In this document: one piece after another, positions 57,701 to 64,000 of the stretch | Position numbering within the stretch: the stretch's first letter is position 1 | Layout of the letters: every line of letters starts with the position of its first letter | DNA from: Bimuria novae-zelandiae CBS 107.79 | Lineage: Eukaryota > Ascomycota > Dothideomycetes > Pleosporales > Didymosphaeriaceae | NCBI GenBank assembly: GCA_010015655.1 | Contig: ML976764.1 | Location: 62,001-126,000, forward strand | Reading direction: 5' to 3' | DNA length: 64,000 nucleotides | The notes under the pieces: model-generated | Seen by the model: only the letters and a program-made list of their open reading frames with translations | What the model was told of the DNA's origin: nothing | The model's database searches: none | Position numbers and translations under genes: made by a program

Positions 57701-59909
57701 TCTAAGGCTAGAGTTAAAGCCTCTTACTTTCTAAGAGGCTTAAAATACTATAAACTTAAAAAAGACTAGTGCAGCGTACCTAATAACTACTATAAATACT
57801 TTTTAGTTTATTAGGCTAAGCACTATAAGTAGAATAGCTAATATTAATATTTTAATATTACCTATAAACTATATAAATAATAAAAGTTTAAGATAGGCTA
57901 GTTCCCTTAAGGCCTAGATCTTTAGGATACTAGCATAATAATAAGAAATACGTAGTTAGGAAAAAACGTAAACTATTTAATAATTAAATAAAACTAATAT
58001 TACCTATAGTACTTTATACACCTAAGCCTATAAGAAGAGATAGCTTCTTCTAATAGCTACTTAAGATACAAAGTATTAGCCTAGAACAAATACCTTACTC
58101 TAAACTACCTATAACACGGGAATTAGGGAGTATACAAATTAAATTAGATTAGAGAGACCTATACACTATATTAATAATAATATAAGTAGTATAAGGTTAA
58201 AGAAGTCTTAAAGTTAGCCTAACTTAAGGGTTAGATATAGAAGGCAGAAGCCTTATAAAAGGGCTAAAATAAGTTTAAGGACTCTAAGAACTTAAAAAAC
58301 TAAATTATTACTAAGTAACAAGCCACACTAGTAATAGTGCGATTATTATAGCTTATTAAGTAGACACTTACTAAGTTAAGAAACGCTTAATTAAGAGTAT
58401 TATAGTGCATAGGTATTATATTATAATACTTATTTACCTAGGGGCAGGGGCGTGCCTAATAGCCCTATAAGTAGTTAAAAAATATAATATACTATATTAT
58501 AATAAGAGGATACTACTATAGATAGGACTTATAGACAGGACCTGGTTATAAGGATATAGTAATAGTTAGCTACGCCTTAAGATAGCGCTAGTATAAGTTA
58601 ACATAAAAGGCCTAAAGAGCCAACATGTTTTCACTATTATAGAGATAGGAGACATTAAAGCTATCGTAAAATATAAATAATTAGAATAACATAATCTATA
58701 AATAGACTATATTAAACAAACGATTCTTCCCTAAAATCTACTAGTAATAGCTTAGGCAAGCCCCGGCGGAAGGGAAACTCTCTAAAAACCTTAAATAAAA
58801 AAGGGGAACTAACTATCTAAAATATAAGAAGTATTAGTATATAAGATAAATAGGATCTTAAAGCAACACCTAGGACAGGTACACTATATATAAGTTTAGG
58901 AGGCTAAAATAGACCCTAATAACCTAGGTCTACTAGAAGAATATAAGGAGTTTACAGACCTGTTTAAGGAGTACGACAAGACCATCCTACCTAAATATAA
59001 AGAGTAAGATTATAAGATACTACTAGTAAAAGGAGCTAAGCTACAGCTAGAGCGCCTAAGGCCCCTCACCTATAAATAAAAAAAAAGTTAAAAGAGCTAA
59101 TATAGAGGAATTTACGCTTAGGAAAGTAAAAACCTAGTTAAAGCCCTATAACCTTTTTTATACTTTTTATTTATAAAAAAGGTAGCAGGCTATAACTCTA
59201 TATAAATTATAAATAGCTAAATACTATTATAGTTAAAAATTACTACCTGTTGCCCCTAATAACGGAGCTTATGGATTAACTCCCAGGAGCTAAGTAGTTT
59301 ACGAAATTTAATATCTAGGATAGATTCTATAGAATCTAAATAGTAAAAGGTTATAAATAGAAAATAGCTTTCCGCACACGATAGAGCCTTTTTAAGTATA
59401 TAATTATACTAATAGGGCTAACTAATATACTAGTAACATTTTAGAAACTTATAAATTAAATATTATATAAATACTTGGACGTATTCTGCACGGCATACCT
59501 CGACGACATATTAATATACTTAAGCGGAACCTTAGAAGAACATAAGGGACATGTTTATAAGGTATTATAAAAATTATAAAAGTATAGATTACTCCTATAC
59601 CCTAAGAAATGTAAATTCCACGTCATGGAAACAGAATACCTGGGATTTATAATATCCTAGGAAGGTGTTAAAATAGACTTAAAAAAGACCGCGATAATAG
59701 AAGAATAGCTACTACCTAAATTAGTAAAGGATATCTAATTCTTTTTAGGTTGTATTAACTTCTATCGCAAATTTATTAAGAACTACTTAAAAGTCACCGC
59801 TCTACTAATAGAACTCACGAAAATAGAAAAATAGCGACCTCTATAGGAAGTAAAGAAGCAAGCCTTTAAATAGCTAAAGCCCCTATTCCTAATAACACCC
59901 CTACTATAA

Positions 59910-60110
59910 ATGTACAACCCAGAGCGACAATATCGCATCTACACAAACGCATTAGATTATGCGTTAGGGGCCGTACTACTACAAGAATATAATAACAAGA
60001 AGTGGAGACTAGTCTTCTATCACGCAAGGTTTATGCTAATTAGGGAAGCTATATTAGTAGAAGAACTAGCCTATATAGTAAAACGAGAACTAATATCGCA
60101 GGTTAGATAA
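59910..60110 (+). pseudogene. RNase H fragment of gypsy B
   Basis: Open for 66 codons: MYNPERQYRIYTNALDYALG then AVLLQEYNNKKWRLVFY. The family has Asp where Asn stands in YTNALDY, a change G to A could explain, so the first catalytic residue is lost. The frame then runs into integrase remains because of an internal deletion. Confidence 0.75.
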
Positions 60111-61535
60111 CCTAACGAATTTATTATAGACAGGGCCAAGATATTCACATTATTATATTAGACCATATTTATAGCTAAATTAGGGACTAAGCACAAGCTC
60201 ACGACAAGCTTTTATTTTAAAATAGATAGCTAAATAGAGCGCACGAACTAAACGCTAAAATAATATTTTTAAATATATATAAATAAGCTTTAGGATAATT
60301 AGGTTAAGCTATTACTAATAGCCTAACTAGCATACAACAGCGCAAGATTGGCGACTATAAGGTACTTGCCATACTATGCTAACCATGGATGTAAGCCAAC
60401 GACTTACTAGGATCTATTAGACATCCAGAGCATTGCAAAGGACGTAGCTAACAAAGCTAAACTTATACAGAATCTATATAAAACACTATATAAGAATATT
60501 ACGCGGCGTAACAAATAAATAGCGCCATAGGTAAATAAGAAAAGAATTATAAGACTAATTTTTAAAAAGAGAAATAAAGTCCTCCTCTCGTAAAAAAATC
60601 TTAAGATAATAAGACTAAGTAAAAAACTAAAAAACCTTTAAAAAAGACTATTTAAAATTTAGGAGGTTAGAGGACTAGTTAATTTTAAACTATAATTACT
60701 TATAGATATACGGATCTACCTAGTCTTCTATAAGTTACTATTAGAACTAGCACCACTAAACGCTGAACTAGAAATATAACTTAAACTTAAAGATAAAGAG
60801 TACGAGGTTAAAGTAGTTAAGGATCTATAAAGGATAAGACGTTAGTATAAGTACCTAGTAAAATAAGAAAAATAGCTAAAGAGCTATAATACGTAGAAAC
60901 TAATAAGGAACCTTACTAACTATAAAGAGGCCTTAGAGAGGTTCTACTAGGAGTATCTAAGGAAGCTAAGGCTAAAGGTTTAGAATTATTAGGATTAAAA
61001 GGTAAAGGATAGACAAACTAGTCTAAAGTAGAAAAGCTAGGTATAAGACCCCCTTTTAGTTAAGTAATATTTTAGCCTAATAATTTTATCCCCTTAAGAC
61101 GTTTAATTTCTTTAATAAATTTTATTAAGTTAGTAAGGAGCTTCCCTTTACGCTTTTTAAATAAACGCTTTTACTTTAGTAACTTTTTCCTTTTACTATA
61201 AGTAGCCTAAAGGGCTATTATAGCTACCTTTTTCTTAACTATTACTACCTTTTTTAGGCGCTTAAGCCTATCTACTTTAAAATTAATTAAGAAAAAATTT
61301 AAAATTATAAGTTTTATTAACTTACCCTTCGCAACGCTATTCTTGTAATAGTTACTATACTATATTTTAAAAAATAATAGTTTATAGGTTAAACCTTTTT
61401 TCGCGTAGTATTTGCAGGACACTATAATAATCTAACTAATAAAATTTATTTAATCTCTAATAGAAAAACGATAGAGGATATTTTAAGAAAATATTAGCTA
61501 CTACATAAGAATATGCAGAGGAAGGAGGAGGATAG

Positions 61536-61973
61536 TATTACAGTCTAGAAGTTAACGGTAGGACAAAGAGCCTTATAACGGCATCTAGGCCCTATCTTAG
61601 GCTTACGTAACATCCCAGGCTGTCCCAGACGCCAAGACCATAGGACACCGTGGGACCACGTGACCCCTGCTCACGTGACGTCCCAGGAAATCCCATGGGA
61701 TCCCACGATGCCAGGACATGAAATATCGGGGGATTCTATAGGATAAGGAGGATATATATACAGGACAGTTTCCTTTATTATGCTCCTTATAGTTAACTTA
61801 TATATATTCTATGCAAGTACGTTCTCCTATATAGACTAATAGTTATTTTATTTTATTATAAGATTAAATTATTTAGCCTCGCGCTAAGTATCGCATTAAC
61901 TTATACTATTAAATAATCTGTAAAGTACTACGATACGTTACCGCCCTAATCCGGATCGAAACAAGGTGTGAGA
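61536..61973 (+). repeat. Probable 3' LTR of gypsy B
   Basis: Follows the purine tract; starts TATTACAG (TGTTACAG before a TpG to TpA change) and ends GGATCGAAACA. It contains a less damaged GC-rich part (61600-61740) with two CACGTGAC motifs (near 61657 and 61672) and TATA-like repeats (61755). No second copy in the window to prove the ends. Confidence 0.45.
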
Positions 61974-64000
61974 GCCTTAGAACAATAAGGGTGCTATTAG
62001 AAATAGGCGCTTTAATTATTTAAAAGCCCTTTTCTCTACTTCTTATAGAGGTCGCTATTTTCTTATTTTTATAAGTTCCGTTAGTAGAGCGGTAACCTTA
62101 TAGTAGTTCCTAATAAATTTATAATAGAAGTTAGTAAAGCCTAAGAAGAACTAAATATCCTTTACTAATTCTAGTAGTAACTATTCTTTTATTATCGCGA
62201 TCTTCTTTAAGTCTATCTTAATACCTTCCTAAGATATTACAAATCCTAGATATTCTGTCTTAGTAACGTAGAATTCGCACTTTTTAGGATATAGGAGTAA
62301 TTAATACTCTTATAGCTTTTATAATACTTTATAGACATGTCTTTTGTGTTCTTTTAAGGTTCCGCTTAAATACACTAGTATATTATTAAGGTATGCCTTG
62401 TAGAATATATTTAAGTATTTATATAATACTTAATTTATTAGTTCCTAGAAGGTTCCTAGGGCGTTTATTAGTCCTATTAATATAACTATATACTTAAAGA
62501 GGCTATATCGCGTACGAAAAGCCATTTTCTACTTATAATTCTTTATAATTTAAATCCTATAAAATCTATCCTAGATATTAAATTTCGTAAATTACTTAAC
62601 TCCTTAGAGTTAATCTATAAGCTCTATTATTAACAGTAATAAGTAGCAGTTTTTAACGGTTACGGCATTTAGCTATTTATATTCTATATAGAGTTGCAGC
62701 CTACTATCTTTCTTATAAATAAAGAGTATAGAGAAGGCCGTAGAGCTCTAACTAGGCTACTATTTCCCTAAGCGTAGATTTTTCTATATTAGCTCTTTTA
62801 ATTCTTTTTCCTATTTGTAAGTAAGGGGCCTTAGGTATTCTAGCTATAGTTTAGCTCCCTCTACTAGTAGTATCTTGTAATCTTACTTCTTATATTTAGG
62901 TAGGATAGTCTTGTCGTATTCCTTAAATAAGTTTACGAATTTCTTGTATTCTTCTAATAGACCTAAGTTGTTAAGAACTATCTTAGCCTTTTAGACTTAT
63001 ATATAGTGTATCTGTCCTAGGTGCCGCTTTAAAATCTTATCTATCTTATAAACTAATATTTCTTATATTATAGATAGTTAGTTCTTCTTTTTTATTTAAA
63101 GTTTCTAGAGAGTTCCCCTTCCGCTAAGGCTTATCTAAGCTATTAATAGTGGATTCTAGGGCAGGATTATTTGTTTAATTTAGTCTATCTATAGATTATG
63201 TTACTTAAGCTATTTATATCTAATAATAGCTTTAAGGTCTCTTATCTCTATAATAGTGAAAACATGTTAGCTCTCTAGGCCTTTTATATTAACATGTACT
63301 AGTATTATCTTAAGACATAGCTAACCTTTACTATACCCTTACGATCGGGTCCTATCCGCAAGTCTTATTTATAGTAGTATTTTCTTATTATAATATAGCA
63401 TATTCTATTTCTTAACTATACGCAGGGCAATTAGACACGTATCTACTCTTAAATTAATAAGTGCTATAACACGATACCTGTACACTATAATATTCTTAAT
63501 TAAGTATTTCTTAACTTAGCAAGTGTCTACTTAATAAGCTATAATAATTATACTATTACTAGTACAGCTCGTTGCCTAGTAATAATCTAGTTTTTTAAAT
63601 CCTCTAACTAACTTTCTATAGCCTCTTAGATCTGATCCTTAACTTATACTAGTTTTAAGATTTCTTAAATCCTATACTATTTATATTATTATTAATATAA
63701 GGTATAGGTCCCCCTAATCTTATCGGATTTATATACTCCCTAATTCCTATATTATAGACAATTTAGAGTAAGGCACTTATTCTACGCTAACGCGTTATAT
63801 CTTAGATAGCTATTAGAGGAAGCTGCTTTTCCCTATAGGCTTAGATATATAAAGCACTATAGGTAACACTAGTTTAATAGGATTAATATATAATTTTTAT
63901 CTTTTCCTGGCTATGTGTTTCCTGTTATTGTATTAAGGTTACGAGGATCTAGGCCCTAGGGGAACTAACCTATCTTAAACTTTTACTATTAGTAAAGCTT
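61974..64000 (-). mobile_element. Ty3/gypsy fragment C, minus strand, same family as gypsy B, cut by window end
   Basis: Minus-strand polymerase closely parallels gypsy B: LSGTLKEHKRHVYKVL and PKKCEFYVTKTEYLGFVIS align with [16 protein letters not shown] and PKKCKFHVMETEYLGFIIS. Its catalytic motif is YLNN (about 62392-62381) where gypsy B has YLDD. The fragment stops abruptly near the RNase H start (about 61980). Its Gag side lies beyond 64000. B and C thus point towards each other and form a large imperfect inverted repeat. Confidence 0.78.

Larger units (their letters stand above)
56576..61535 (+). mobile_element. Ty3/gypsy chromovirus B, plus strand, mosaic of RIP-damaged and spared parts
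   Basis: Gag remains start near 56680; ELINNAIKADNCLYKRKLEK is followed by the zinc knuckle CLRCGKQGHFAKDC (about 57274). Reverse transcriptase keeps YLDD intact (59496-59507), then PKKCKFHVMETEYLGFI. RNase H begins MYNPERQYRIYTNALDYALG (59910). Directly after it (about 60110) the frame continues with the second half of integrase (EFIIDRAKIF, LAYNSARLATIRYLPYY), so roughly half the integrase region is deleted. A chromodomain remnant (KDKEYEVKVVKDL, YKYLVK) lies at about 60790-60870. A purine tract AGAGGAAGGAGGAGGA (61517-61532) marks the 3' end. Confidence 0.8.

Overview
The window is nuclear DNA of a filamentous ascomycete (Pezizomycotina, most likely a Dothideomycete). The genes are intron-poor, with 45-80 bp GT-AG introns and tRCTAAC-like branch sites. 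They include a Ppg1-type phosphatase and a fused uridine kinase/UPRTase-like protein. Large blocks are very AT-rich and almost free of CpA/TpG, the mark of repeat-induced point mutation (RIP). Species cannot be fixed from the sequence alone.

Layout. (1) 1-5.3 kb: a secreted or membrane Cys-rich protein and the ubiquitin E1 UBA1. (2) 5.8-20.6 kb: one dead NLR/STAND gene (Goodbye-NACHT-TPR plus a Cys-rich tail). It has been split by a Tc1-like transposon (7.4-8.7 kb, with a 600-base N gap) and by a Ty1/copia retrotransposon (10.4-19.7 kb). The copia element itself carries two nested pogo/Fot1-type transposons. Target-site duplications let the insertion history be read base by base. (3) 20.8-47.9 kb: a gene-dense, normal-GC euchromatic block. 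It holds two small MC-Y Cys/His proteins, a Q/P/Y-rich low-complexity protein, ppg1, uridine kinase (convergent with ppg1), gid8, three lineage-type hypothetical proteins, the PP2A catalytic subunit, mcm6, eIF2B-alpha and an aldehyde dehydrogenase. (4) 48.2-50.8 kb: a nearly intact pogo/Fot1 transposon with 96-bp inverted repeats and only three amber codons. (5) 50.8-64 kb: a RIP-degraded nest of three Ty3/gypsy copies (minus, plus, minus). It includes a solo LTR with perfect target duplication and patches that RIP has spared.

The housekeeping genes are unrelated single-copy eukaryotic genes: ubiquitin activation, GID ubiquitin ligase, replication licensing, translation initiation, pyrimidine salvage and PP2A-family signalling. 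No operon-like cluster, biosynthetic cluster or CRISPR is present, and I recognised no tRNA or rRNA gene. The most informative locus is the NLR graveyard. The gene reads in one frame across the Tc1 insertion site, its three in-frame stops are all explicable by G:C to A:T changes, and the P-loop region carries several same-sign frame changes. I did not find a convincing new multi-gene system.
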